DNA of 64,000 nt from assembly GCA_018136815.1 (NCBI GenBank), contig CM030944.1, positions 682,456-746,455 on the forward strand. Reading direction: 5' to 3'. Of this stretch, positions 10,668-21,536 are shown one piece after another. Position 1 is the stretch's first letter; each line of letters begins with the position of its first letter. Below the pieces are notes generated by a model. It was not told where the DNA came from. It did not search any database and saw nothing but the letters and a program-made list of their open reading frames with translations. This DNA is from Isochrysis galbana (lineage: Eukaryota > Haptophyta > Isochrysidales > Isochrysidaceae). The position numbers were made by a program, and so were the translations under genes.

Positions 10668-11411
10668 ATGCTCGCCGCCACCTCGCTGCTTGCGCTGGGC
10701 GCAAACCGTGCGGAGATATCGACGGGGAACCTGCGCTCCGACTCGGGCAAGTTCGACAACCTCAAGGCGAGCTGGGAGAAGAGCCTAAGCCTGGGAGACA
10801 TCAAGAGCACGCTCCGCGCCTCCTACGACTACAACGCCAACCGCGAGTTCCTGAAGGAATTGTCTCTCTCGGGCGGGCTCGTCGAGGCCGCGAGCGCGGA
10901 CGACGTTGGTGTCGACTACGAGCTCAAGCGCGATTTCTCAACCCGGCAGACGGACGTCAAGCTCACTGCATCACTTGGAGACAGCAAGCTTAACGCTAAC
11001 TACGACACGGAGAACCAACTGCGTGAGGTAGGCGTGTCGAGCAAGCTAGAGCTGGGCGACCAGACAGTTAACATCGAACCATCATGGCTCGTCAAGGCCA
11101 AGTCGGCCCGCGTCAAGCTCATGTCGGCGCTGAACAATGGCAAGGACAAGCTGTCTGCGCAGTTTGATTACGACGTCGATCAGCAAGAGGTTGGAGGAAT
11201 CGAGGTCAGCCTCGACAGGCAGCTGGAAGAGGGCAAGGTACTCCACGCTTCGTACAAACCAGATAAGTCAGATCTCGAACTCTCACTGGAGGATTCTACC
11301 TTCGAGTCGGGTGCGACCTGGACTGCTACCGCCAATGTGCCCCTTGAGGGTGACGCTGGCGGGATCCTCGACAACGCCCGCGTGACCCTCAAGCGCTCAT
11401 GGGCGTGGTAA
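10668..11411 (+). CDS. Beta-strand-rich protein with N-terminal targeting sequence, function unknown
   Basis: The ATG at 10668 opens a 247-residue single-exon frame. A longer frame begins at 10530, but its extra 46 residues are arginine/proline-rich and look untranslated. The protein starts MLAATSLLALGANRAEI, a short hydrophobic stretch that could be a signal peptide or part of a bipartite plastid leader. The rest consists of amphipathic, alternating segments such as LKASWEKSLSLGDIKSTL and KLSAQFDYDVDQ, typical of successive beta strands separated by charged turns. It ends in RVTLKRSWAW, an aromatic C-terminus reminiscent of the beta-signal of outer-membrane barrels. A role as an envelope beta-barrel or a soluble beta-rich lumenal protein is inference; no family was recognised. 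A transcribed single exon is plausible because codon use is regular throughout. Confidence 0.72.
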   Translation: MLAATSLLALGANRAEISTGNLRSDSGKFDNLKASWEKSLSLGDIKSTLRASYDYNANREFLKELSLSGGLVEAASADDVGVDYELKRDFSTRQTDVKLTASLGDSKLNANYDTENQLREVGVSSKLELGDQTVNIEPSWLVKAKSARVKLMSALNNGKDKLSAQFDYDVDQQEVGGIEVSLDRQLEEGKVLHASYKPDKSDLELSLEDSTFESGATWTATANVPLEGDAGGILDNARVTLKRSWAW

Positions 11412-11929
11412 GCTTATGATGTGCCCTGTTCTGGACGTCGTCGATAGACGAGGGGCCTAAGCGCGTGGCTAATTCGCCCTCCGTCGAGGTGATGCGTGTC
11501 CAAAAAGTCAGCCACATGTGTCGCACCGGCTGCATGCCACTGCGTTCGCTTGTGATCAAGTAATATGACACGTCGTAGTCTGTGAGTGCTTAGCCAGCGC
11601 CACTCACGAGCAGTATGTTGACGTCTTCGGGTGATGCAATCCTTTGGAGTCTGGCCAATCACCCTCTGCGGGGGATGCTACGGTCTTGGCGTGTATCGCT
11701 TTCGGGCTTCATGCCGGCCGGCCCGCACTAGCACTACTAGTAGTACGTGGAGAGCTTTGTGCTTTGTGCACCACGACGGGCAGAACTTCACCTCTCGTCC
11801 ATTACTGAATGGTGAATTTCGAGATTATGTTTGGCTTTTTGGGCGAAAAGACAGCATCTAAAGAACAAGATCGCCGCGCGCACTGCTTTACCGGTGACCG
11901 ACTGTAGCTATAACTGACACGGTGGCCAA

Positions 11930-12121
11930 AAAGGGAGGGAGGGGGCGGTGCTCTGCAACTAGAAGTTATAATACGTTATACCCACTTCATAGGTCATGGG
12001 GGTATCGGCCCCCAAAACAGCCGAACCTTAGGTCGCAGCCTCTCGGGGGTCGGGGGCGGCAGGGTCGGAAGAGGGGAGACACCGCGCGCTCCATGAGCTT
12101 AACGGTTTAACGATAGTTGAT
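11930..12121 (-). mobile_element. LINE-family 5' end fragment
   Basis: Read on the minus strand, this begins CAACTATCGTTAAA, close to the start of the LINE at 54064, and reaches an ATGGAGCGCGCG start (ATG at 12094). The rest is GC-rich and shows no frame I can follow. The intergenic stretch 11412-12762 otherwise holds no gene. Confidence 0.5.
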
Positions 12122-12289
12122 CAAATTGATTAAACTTAAACTCCTTTCATTATACTAGTATATAGGCGCCTCTCCCTCTCCGCCCCTGCGCCCCCCCCCC
12201 CCCCCCATCCTTGCCAGGCAGCCCGCAGCCCTGGCCCTGGCCCGCCCCTTTCCCTCGCCCCCCCTTCCCCGCCCGTCTCCTCCAAAGAA

Positions 12290-12397
12290 CAAAAAAGACA
12301 AAAACGAGCGGCCGATCGGTCGGCGCGGTGGAGTGGGCGGCAGGAGACGAGAGGGGCGGCGCGCGCTCTATGACCCTATGATTTTAAAGATAGTTGG
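12290..12397 (-). mobile_element. LINE-family 5' end fragment, degenerate
   Basis: The minus strand from 12397 reads CCAACTATCTTTAAAATCAT and then an ATAGAGCGCGCGCCG block, a mutated version of the hairpin plus ATGGAGCG start seen in the LINE at 54064. A C-run (12190-12206) and pyrimidine-rich DNA lie beyond it. Confidence 0.45.
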
Positions 12398-12762
12398 ACA
12401 AAGGTTTTTCGCGCTAGTACACTATAGTAAAAAGCGCGTCACTACCACTACAACTTCCTCTATGTATGTCAACCACGGAACGCGGAAACCGAAAAGCACA
12501 AAGCAGAAATGTCCGATGTGTGAGTAGCACTCATAGATTTGACCGACGCCTGCGCGGCTGAAGCACTGTATGACACAAGCAAACAAGCCAATTTAGGCCG
12601 CCGAGCGCACTAGGATGAACAGCAACATGTTGGTCGGAGCTGCTGCACAAGCACAACGCCATCATAATCGATCATCTTGCTGCTCTTGTAGGCACCTCAA
12701 TCAAGCGCAAAAGCCTGCAGCATAGAGCCCGGTACTCACGTTGCGCCGTAAGCAGTATGCCG

Positions 12763-13756
12763 TCATGGCCTCTCAACCTCAGGTAAGCGTGTCAGGCCGA
12801 CAGTGAGAGCGATTGCACCTCGTCCCAACTCCATGGAGAAGGGAGTTTCAGCCGGCACAATGAGAGAGTCTCCACTTGTCAGTCTCAATCTCTCGTCGTC
12901 AATCTGCGAGTAGAGATGGGCTTCGCCTTCTATCTGGCAAAGCCAAACCTCTGTCTGGCTAGATTGACGTGCTATATGAGATGGTCCACCGTGCACACAC
13001 ACATACATGTCACTTCGCACATCCTCAAATGGGTCCAAATGTGCGCCCGCAGACAGACTTACGGCGTGATCTGCTAGCCATTCTCGGAGGGTAAGAGGCG
13101 CGGGCGCCATGGACTCGTGGTCTTGGATGATGGCGGGCGCAGAGCGGTCTGTTGGCTCAGGGATTCCAGTATGGTATGCTTCCGAATTCCGAAATGCCTC
13201 AATGACAGGAACAAGATCACGGCCGAGGTCGGAGCAGTAAAAACTGCGCTCCCAGAGGACCTGCTTGCACGTCTCAAAGTCCGTGTACCAGCGCAGCCCG
13301 TCGAATTCGTCTGCGGTAAGCATGCCGAAGCCTCAATCTCTCAGCAAGCCATAGTCGCAGGAGGCAGCAAGTAGGCTGGGCCGCGGACAGCGCATTGGAG
13401 TGGCATCGCTCACCAGCTCTCCTCTCGCGCTCCACGACGATGCCGAAGGAGTCTGCGGAGCGCTGCGGCGAGTGTGGGATATTTGGCGGGAGCAGAAAGA
13501 TCTCTCCTGCGCGCACGCGCACCAGCCTGCGCTCGCCACGCTCGACAATCGGCAGCTGCAGCTCTCCCTCTTGCTGCCAGAAGAACTCGGAGCCACGCTC
13601 GAGGTGGAAGTCAGTGCGTGCGTTTGGCCCTCCCACGCCCATGACAGAGAGCATTCCCTTGTGCAGCAGCTTGTTGCACACTGGCGGCACCAGCGCCGCC
13701 GCATTCGCCGCGCGCCAGCTGGGCAGCAGCGCGCGAGAGGCGAAGCGCGACCCCAT
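12763..13756 (-). CDS. HAAO: 3-hydroxyanthranilate 3,4-dioxygenase
   Basis: Two exons, 13756-13414 and 13310-12763, join through a GT-AG intron of 103 bases to a 296-residue protein. The N-terminal cupin carries the family motif GGPNARTDFHLERGSEFFWQ (iron ligands H and E) and LLPPNIPHSPQR (third ligand H). The second exon supplies DEFDGLRWYTDFETCKQVLW, the YCSDLG segment and a second, degenerate cupin (VWLCQIEGEA to VGLTR), as in animal-type full-length enzymes. The enzyme opens the ring of 3-hydroxyanthranilate to give the quinolinate precursor in the kynurenine route to NAD+. The first exon begins directly with the catalytic domain (MGSRFASRALLPSWR), so a cytosolic location is likely. The length matches the two-cupin eukaryotic form. 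Frame, motifs and splice sites agree, so I am confident. Confidence 0.92.
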
Positions 13757-13924
13757 CCACTTCGCTCGCCGCCCGGCCTGGGAAAAGTCTCTGGAGGTTA
13801 GGGGGGGGAGAGGGGGTTAGGAAGTTAGGAATTATACCCGAGAGGGTGGGGATCATGGGCCATGCCGCCATGCCATGGGAGCCGGGAGACCGCCCGACCG
13901 CCCTCGGCGGGGGCCCAATGGAGA

Positions 13925-13985
13925 GGAGGGGCGCGCCGGCGCGCTCCATGGCAACCGACTAAAAAGTTAGCTGCCCAGTGAGTAT
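13925..13985 (-). mobile_element. LINE-family 5' end fragment (short)
   Basis: On the minus strand GCTAACTTTTTAGTCGG precedes ATGGAGCGCGCCGG, the same arrangement of hairpin-like AT block and ATGGAGCG as in the other LINE 5' ends. Only about 60 bases are recognisable. Confidence 0.4.
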
Positions 13986-14210
13986 CTGTACAAAAATGCC
14001 CAGGTTCCTTAGTCATCGGGTGGAGCTGGCAAACAGCAAACAGGTCTCCAAACGCCAAAGCTTCTAATAGCTAATAGAAATAGAAGCTTCTAAAACTTTC
14101 TTGCCCCCATTGGGCTCTGCCCGGGGGTTTCTCATTCGAGATTTCTATAAGGGGCGGGGTGTTGGTGTTGGTGTTGGGCATGGACAGATTTTCGATTTTC
14201 GTTTTGGACC

Positions 14211-14688
14211 CTAGTTGGGCTGTCAGTCCGTAAGCTTACGGTGGTTTTGAGCTTACACTTACACTTACATCAGTACTTACATCAGTACTAATATCAGCTT
14301 ACACCCCTATTACAACTTCTAGTATCGCTATTATTATACTTATGCTTACTGGGGGGTGTTCAGCGTGCAGCGCGTGGCGCGCGCGCAAAGGGGAGGGCAA
14401 CGCAAATAAACAGAGAGCACGAGTTGGCAGGTGCATGTGAAGAGGCCAAGAGGCCAAGGTGATGGGGGGTGGGCAGCTACAGCTAGCAGGAGAGATAGGG
14501 GGGAGGGAGCGGGCGGGCGCGCCTCTGCGCTTGTTCGCGGGGGCTCGTTCCCGCTCCGGAGTTTTGTTTTCAGTTTAATTTTTGAACTGGCAGCCTAGGC
14601 ACTTACATCAGTATATCAGCTCCTGGCTGGGGAGCTAATGCTAATACTAATGCATCAGTACTCATATCAGTACTTACAGCCCAACTAG
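14211..14688. mobile_element. Mutator-like MITE, copy 1
   Basis: The element starts CTAGTTGGGCTG and ends CAGCCCAACTAG, a perfect 12-base terminal inverted repeat. It is flanked on both sides by the 10-base direct repeat GTTTTGGACC (14201-14210 and 14689-14698). A second copy lies at 50341-50705 with high identity over the left 330 bases. It has no transposase frame. A 9-11-base duplication points to the Mutator superfamily. Confidence 0.85.
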
Positions 14689-14698
14689 GTTTTGGACC

Positions 14699-14800
14699 CA
14701 CCTCGTCGCGAAATTTCGCTCGCCTCGACCCAAATTTCGCTACGTCTCGACCCAAATTTCGTCGAAATTTCGCTCGAAATTCGAAATTTCGCAAAGACTA
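14699..14800. repeat. AAATTTCG-rich short repeat cluster
   Basis: The octamer CGAAATTT or its complement recurs many times within 100 bases, together with repeats of CTCGACCCAAATTTCG. It directly follows the Mutator-like MITE. Its role is unknown. Confidence 0.7.
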
Positions 14801-15229
14801 GCGGCTAGAGCGTTTGCGCGTTGCGCGGGCACGTCATAGATATAGATAGATAGATAGATTGATGGTAGTGATGTATTATATATTATATGTGAGAAGAAGG
14901 GGATTGTTTTTTTAGCTAGTGAGGTTGGCTAGGATATAACATTTAATAATTTGAGTATTAGTCTAGGCCACACTAGGCTCCACAGAGGGCGAACCACACG
15001 GAAACGTGAAAGCGACAGCGGCGGGACGGCGCGCTGTTCACGAGCGGGCGGTGGCGGAGGCGAGGGGAGGGACAAAAAAAGAAGAAAAAAACGTCCAGTC
15101 TGCGCCGCAGGCCGAGGCGCGGCCTTCCTCGCGGCTCCCTCCCTCTTCCCCCCCTCCCTCCTTCCTCTCCCTCTCCCTCTCGCTCTCCCTCTCTCTCTTT
15201 CTCCCTCCCTCTTTCTCCCTCCTGCGCCA

Positions 15230-18200
15230 ATGGGCCGAGGAGCCGCAGCACAGCGTGAGTTGCTCGAGGCCGTCTTCAGTTCTCTGCGCCCTCCCGACCC
15301 GAGCGGTTCACTCTTCGGCACTCTCCCCTCTGCTTGTGACACTACTCGTGCCGAGCAGCTCAGGACACAGGAGCGGCCACGCGCACGGCAGCGAGTCGAC
15401 GAGCCAAAAGTGCTCGACATCGTCTCGCTCCTCAGCACGCCCGACTACGCTGACTGCATAGCACAGCACCTGGCTCGGCCTCACATCGTCGTGCTCGCGC
15501 GCATTTGCCGCCAGCTACGCGCCGCAGTCAGGGATTCCGTCGCTTTGTCTTTTGTGGGGCTCTTCCGGACTCCTTACGGCCGCGATCATGGCACTCAGCT
15601 CTTCCCGCACCAGCGACGCTCACTTGCGCACATGTTAGCCGCCGAGTCTCCTCCCGATTGGAAGTTTGGTGAACTTCGTGGTGGAATCCTTGCTGACGAC
15701 CCGGGGCTGGGGAAGACGGTCACCGCACTCGGCCTGATCGTCGCCACGGCCGGGGCCATGCCAGCGCAGCCAACAGAGTTCTTTGGTTCCACGAGTGAAG
15801 GTTGGGCCGAGCTACGTTCCAACGTCCAGGCTCGGAGGCAGCTTCTGCCGATGATCAACGCACTCCAAGCCGAGATCACGGCAGTGCTGCCATCAGAGGA
15901 GCACCACCGCGCTCATCTCGACAAGCTGGTACCGATATTTGCTTTCACCCTTGTTGAGTCGTTGGCCGACCATCCCCACGGATGCAACGCGTATCTAACG
16001 CTAGAAGAGTTCGTTCGCGACACTGAGCGCATAGCGGAGGAGGCTGCAGCTACTGCCCACACGAAAATGGGGCTCAGCCGCACTGCCGTTCGACCAAGGC
16101 TCTTGGAACCCGTACGTCTTGGGATCGGTCGCATGCGCTCAGCCCTCGATAAGCGGCAAAGGTCATGGCACGCCTCAGCCGTCGGTAGGCGTGCAGTGTT
16201 TGAACGCTCGTTGTTACCTGTTGGCGCCACCCTCGTGGTGGTACCTGCTGCGCTCCTCGAACACTGGTTCGAGCAGATTCTCAGGCACATAGATCTCCGA
16301 GCAATTAGTTTCCTCGACGAAGCGGAGCAGGACTTGGAGGGAAGGCAAGGCAGGCTTCCACAATGGATGACAGGGCCCTTTGCAGGTAGTGGACATCTTC
16401 CTCACCATGAGGTTGACGTGGCCACAGAGGGCGCATCGACTGCTCCGGGTGCTGTCTGGATCGACGGGCTAGGAGACATGGCAACGATTGGCCAAGCTTT
16501 CCGTCTCCCGAATTTCGATCGCGGAAATCTGGGTATCGATGCTTTCGGAATTTCAAATTACCCCATTGTTCTCACGACATTTGAACGGTGTATCCGGGAG
16601 GCAGAACGCAGTGGGTACCGCAATAGCTGTGCTGGTGGCAGCCCCGGCTCTCCTGGCAGCAGCCGAGGAGCGCCAATGGCTACGTCCCCCTTGATGCGCG
16701 TGCGCTGGTTACGCTTGATTGTGGACGAAGGCCATGAGCTTGGTGGGCATGAAACAGTCCGAGCACGGTCGGCAGCCCACGAATTCATAGCCAACCTCCC
16801 TGCTGAGCGTCGGTACGCGTGCACACAACTGGCCATATGCCCCCCAACGCCTGACGCCACCAGTCCTCGTGTAGACCTTGTCCACTGTCCCGCTCCTTAG
16901 ATGGGTCATGTCCGGTACTCCCGTTGCCGGTGCTCGGAATATGGATGTGTTGTCCGTTGACGAGGCTCTATGGCAGCTCCGGCGGCTGCTCGCCTTCCTT
17001 CGTGCCCCACATTACGGCGTAGATGGTGACACTACTTCAAGCGAGAGGGAGGCGGTCGAACGCGCTATCCTCGGTTTAGGCACATCTGTCCACTCGCGGC
17101 CCGGACAAACGAGCAGCGACTTTTTTCCAACTAGCGTTGCGGCGTACCGCTGGCTACGCGATGTTGTCAGACCGATGCTGGCGACAAAGCCGGCCGGTGC
17201 CGCGGTGCTGGGCCGTGTGCTACGACCTATAATGGTGCGACACACCAAGGCGGATCTGAAGCTGCCTCCTCCAGTGTATCTCAGCGACTGGAACGGTGTC
17301 CTACCCAAGTCCATTGGGGAAGCCGAAGTCAGCTTCACGGCACGTGTGTGTGCCGGCGCTGCGGCGCATGTTGCGGAGGTGATGGCTGAGGCGCGGCGCG
17401 AATGGCGCCGTCTCGCTCCGGCCCATCGCGGGCCAAGGCCACGAGCTGCCGTGTTCTCGGAGTACCTGAATGATCTCGAACAGGTACGAACATCACTGGC
17501 TAGTGTTGACCCTCTGGGGAGCGGGGTGGGGGAACATTGTCAGGAAGTGTTAGTGGCATACATCGATTAAATCGAGGACGTTTTTGGCGCAAGGTAAAGG
17601 CGCCCATTCGACGTCGAGTGCCCCCACGTCTGGCGCAGGTCACTTCGAGCCTTGAGTCCACCCTCGGTCCCGAGGCTGTTGCCCAACACTGGGGCGCGTA
17701 TCAAAGCACGGAGCTCTCTCGCTTCCGCACACAGCATTGCGCCTATCGTGCTTGTCCACGCTGTGGCATGCATAATGATCTTGGTGGCATCCGGGCAAAC
17801 GATATTTGTGAGCGGCGTCTAATCGAGGTAGGCAGACCCTACAGTCCCAAAACAAGCACGTTGCACAGTGGCAATCCTATTGTGTGCATATCCCTGAAAG
17901 TCGCCTTCGAATATCTGCCATGTGGACTTGCCTCCCTGACAAGCATTCATGCCGTCTTGCACTATCCGGTTATACAGGTTGCTCTTGAACCTCACCAATC
18001 TGGCGGAACCAGTGCTACGGCAACTGCCGCCACACCAGGAGTAACTTTTGTTCCTGGCCTGAGCATCACGGGAGCTTCGATTGAAGAGGACGACGACTTC
18101 ATTCAGCCATTGCATAATAATAGCGGTTGCGATTGCTGCAAAACACGACCAGGATGTGACCGTCGCGCTTGGCCCGTCGAGCCTGAGCGCGTTTGGGTTC

Positions 18201-18949
18201 AAGATCCTTCCGTGCCGGGTGGATGGAGGCCATGGGCTATTGGCGACTTCTCCTACTTCAATAATTTCGGCCAGGTGCGGTTGTGCGGTCTCCGCGATCG
18301 CGACGTCGCATCCGCGGGAAGATTTATCAACTGGTGCCGGCATTCTGCGACGAGTCAAGTGACCTCCTTGACTCGGGCGTCGTGTGGTGTTGGTCGGGAG
18401 ATTTCGACTTACCCGGCATTGATATTGCGGCCTCCCATCGAACCCCGCTCCCCCATCCCCACCCCGAAGGTACCAACCCACCGCCGTCGCGTGTGGATCG
18501 ACGCGGATTCCAAGGCCGTCCCTGACTCCACCCTTCCGGCTCCGGTGTGGCCATCTGGCACCCCACCACTTGGGGGGCCCAACGGTCGAATGCTCCCGGG
18601 TAGGCTGCGCGGCTGGGCCCGGTGTGGCACATATGTCAAGAAGATGATCAGGCCAACCGCATTCAAAGAGTATGGGGGCCTGCCGCCCGTTTGGATGCAA
18701 CACAATGTTCCCATGGGCGACGCCGCACAGCTTCGCAATGCTCCATGGCAAAAGAAAGTTCAGGACTGTTACATTCTTATGCTCGATGAGCATGGCGCTC
18801 ATGGTCTCGATCTCTACTTTGTAACACACCTTTTCATTGTCAATCCAATCAAAGACCCTGGACTCTATCGGCAGGTTGTGGCACGAGCCCATCGCATGGG
18901 CGCTTCAGCTTCGGTAAAGGTGCAAACCATGGTTTTGTGGAACGACTGA
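15230..18949 (+). CDS. F-box-like / SNF2-family DNA-dependent ATPase
   Basis: Exons 15230-16812, 16901-17483 and 17639-18949 join in frame to 1158 residues. A further 150-base segment (17828-17977) begins GTAGGC and ends TACAG and could be an in-frame intron. Residues 60-105 (VLDIVSLLSTPDY to CRQLRAAVRDSV) resemble an F-box. The ATPase core has FPHQRRSLAHML, the Walker A motif DDPGLGKT (about 156-163), LIVDEGHELG (about 500), WVMSGTP across the first splice junction, VMVRHTK-like and FSEYLNDLEQ. The C-terminus has motif V/VI, LDEHGAHGLDLYFVTHLF to QVVARAHRMG. A long insertion with cysteine pairs (CPRCG, CDCC) separates the two helicase halves. The layout recalls the plant F-box/SNF2 proteins. 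A nuclear chromatin-remodelling or DNA-repair role follows from the family; the specific target is unknown. Confidence 0.82.
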
Positions 18950-20552
18950 TATAGAGCATCGACGTTGGATGCGGGCGATGGCCATACGTCGTTGTTGTCC
19001 CGGCTGAGCCGCACCCTAACGTATGTTTCAGTTTCGCCACAGCTCCGCAAATTTGAGTATGGCTGCCTTGTATCTTGACCAAATCATCTTGCATTGAAGC
19101 ACGGGGCCGGAGTCTGGTTCATAGTGAAGACAAAGCACGTCGACGGTCCTGCAATGCTCACCATGCCGTCGGTCGTGCGGCTCTGCGCTCCTCTCCGCTG
19201 AGCGCGTGAGTGACTCAAGCCCGTGTCCATGTCGATGTAATCGTCAGAGTTGTTATTGTAGGAAGGAGGACTCGGCAAATGGTAGAGCTGTGAGCTGTGA
19301 GTGGGAGTGGCACTCGTAGTCGAAGACGCAAATCGGCAGTGAGGGCGTATGGGCACGGTCTCGGCCTCGGTTTAAGGCAGGTGATAAAACAAATATTCTT
19401 GAAGATGACTACTACGCTGCTAACCGCTATCCCTTCCGCTGGGGTCCATGCCTGACATTGCCTTTGCCCCCCATCCTCACTCCTCTCAGCGACGAACGCC
19501 GATAGCGAGAGACGAAATGTTAACGTCGTAATACGCACGCCAACACGTGGGAGAAACGGGCCACTCAGAGGCACAGGAGGAAGGCGAGAACACTCCACTG
19601 AGGGCCGGTGCACCCCGCCCAACCCAGCCCCCCCCACGACCAGGGCCCCTACGTAGAGCCCAAGGGGAGTTGCCGCAAGGCGGGGAGTGAGGGAGAGGAG
19701 GGGAAATGGGCGTGGCTACTGTAGTTAATCCCAAGGCCACGCGCGGGGCGAGATTATTAAAAGGTTTTTTTTTCATCCTCACTCCACTTTCTGCCCCCCC
19801 CCTCCCCTCATTCCTTTTTGTTCGGTTTCGGGGGGTCAACGCCCATGTGCGCTACTTTGGGGCCTGGCGGGAGAGGGGGGAGGCGGGCCTTTTGGCTCGT
19901 AGTTACGGGGAAGCGCATTCCGATGCGCCTCTTTGTGGGGTAAAGACGGGTGATAGGTGATAGGGGGGTGGGGACTTGCTCATCTCTCATTTGAGCTCCG
20001 CGCTCAAATACTATTCAAATACTCCCTTCTGCTTATCCTTAGCCTGCTCGTCAGCCGCGTTCTAACGACAACGCTGTGCGCAAGTAGCTGTAAGTTTGTA
20101 AAGATTTTTTTTTGGCGGCTGAAGAGAGGAGAGAGTCTCGCAGAGCGACCGCGCGAACAGCAAAGGACGCCGTGGCCGTTTCTTATCTTAAACGAGCCAA
20201 CAATAAAAAAAATTGAAGCTTGAAGATTCGGGACTACACAGTTATTATCGGTCTAGGTATTTCTACTTTCTAACCCCTTGCTTCGCCGCCGCCGCCCTTC
20301 AAAATCCCCATCCCCTCCACTTCCACTTCCTCCTTTTCCCCCTTCTTTTCTTTTTCTTCGGTGTCCGGGGGTGGGCGGGTGGGCCCAGGTGCTCTACCTC
20401 GGGCCGGGGGTCGGCGGTGGTTTGGGTTTTGGGCAGGCCGTGTGCATGCATTCGTTTGTATTTCGTGTAAATGAATAAACCTTTTAATCTTTTAATAGTC
20501 TCACCGCGCACGCAGCCGTGGACCCTCTACTTTCTACTCACGTAGGAAAACT
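18950..20552. other. Intergenic region with one retroelement 3' end
   Basis: No gene is visible. The part 19560-19775 resembles the 3' end of the element at 52930-53975: a GGGCGTGGCT block, then GCGAGATTATTAAAAGG and an oligo-T run. The remainder is GC-skewed spacer. Confidence 0.55.
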
Positions 20553-21231
20553 TTCTACACCCCCACGCTCCCAGCCCTTCTCCCCCCGCCATCAGGCGGC
20601 TCCCCCCGTGCACTACTAGGGGGATTGGGGTGAAGGGCTTAGATATGGTCCGGTGGCCCGCGCCTCCCCCCGGTGATCTGTTCCCTCTCTTCCTCCTGCG
20701 TCTCCGAGTGGGCGGCGACCTCAGTCCCGACTTATCCTGTAAACAGGTGCGGGACTTACCTACTTTTCGGTGGGCGGAGCTCCGCTCCGCCCACCCCCTT
20801 CTCCGCGCGCTCTCTCCCCTCTCCTGCGGCACGCGCGATGGCGCGCCTGCGGCAGGCCTGCAGCTGCCCATTGGCGACCCTGGAGGCTCATGGAGGCCAG
20901 TTCAGGGGGCAGAGGAGGCTGGGGCTGGGCCCTGGCCTCCCCTGCCTCTCCCTCGCTGGCGCTCCTGAGCCTCAGGGGCCCCCACGCTGCACCTGTCTGC
21001 CTGTCGAACAGGGGGGGAGGAGGGGTTGGAGCAATGGGCTGGCCACGCCGGGCCAGGATGGGCGAATCAGGCGAGCCTGTCAGTGGGAGAGAGGGTCAGC
21101 AGGGCAGTGGCCTCCTGGCAAGCCATCAGGCGTGCCAGGAGGATGGGTGGTTCCTCCCCCATGGCAGGGGAGGAGTGGAGAGAGGGGGGGGCTCGTGCCC
21201 CCCCATGGGCGAGCTAAGTATAAACTTAGTT
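20553..21231 (-). mobile_element. Small retroelement family X, copy in minus orientation
   Basis: Read on the minus strand this copy begins at the palindrome AACTAAGTTTATACTTAG (near 21231) and runs to about 20553. It is highly similar over its whole length to the copy at 60540-61285. The reading frames of 180-190 residues through it, rich in G, W, P and S, are not conserved in phase between copies and are unlikely to be protein. Confidence 0.75.
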
Positions 21232-21309
21232 GTTTGTATTTCGTGTAATGTCGGTTGTCGATTGCTGTCCCAGGTTCCTTTTTCGGGGTGCTTCCTTGTC
21301 CGTATGTTC

Positions 21310-21536
21310 AACTAAGTTTATATACTTAGTTCGCCCATGGGGGGGCACGAGCCACCATATCTAAGCCCTTCACCCGATCCCCCTAGTCCCTAGTAGTGTA
21401 CGGTGAGAGCCGCCTGATGGCGGTGGGAGAAGGGCCGGGGGAGTGGGGGTGTAGAAAGTAGACTACGTGTAGGTAGCGGTTCCATGCGCCGCGAGTGCGG
21501 TAAGAATATTATGTGAAGTTTTTTTTCCTTGGCTCC
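21310..21536 (+). mobile_element. Small retroelement family X, internally deleted copy
   Basis: This copy has the same start palindrome and the same end (CGCGAGTGCGGTAAGAATAT then GAAG plus oligo-T) as 60540-61285 but lacks about 500 internal bases. The flanks CCTTGTCCGTATG and CCTTGGCTCCGTATG may be an imperfect target duplication. It lies head to head with the larger copy at 20553-21231. Confidence 0.75.

Noticed and set aside
17819-18892. 357-residue minus-strand frame
   Set aside because: It is the antisense of the SNF2 gene, whose helicase motifs are clear.
20630-21315. Overlapping frames of about 110-190 residues in family X
   Set aside because: They have skewed G/W/P/S composition and are not kept in the same frame in the copy at 60540-61285.
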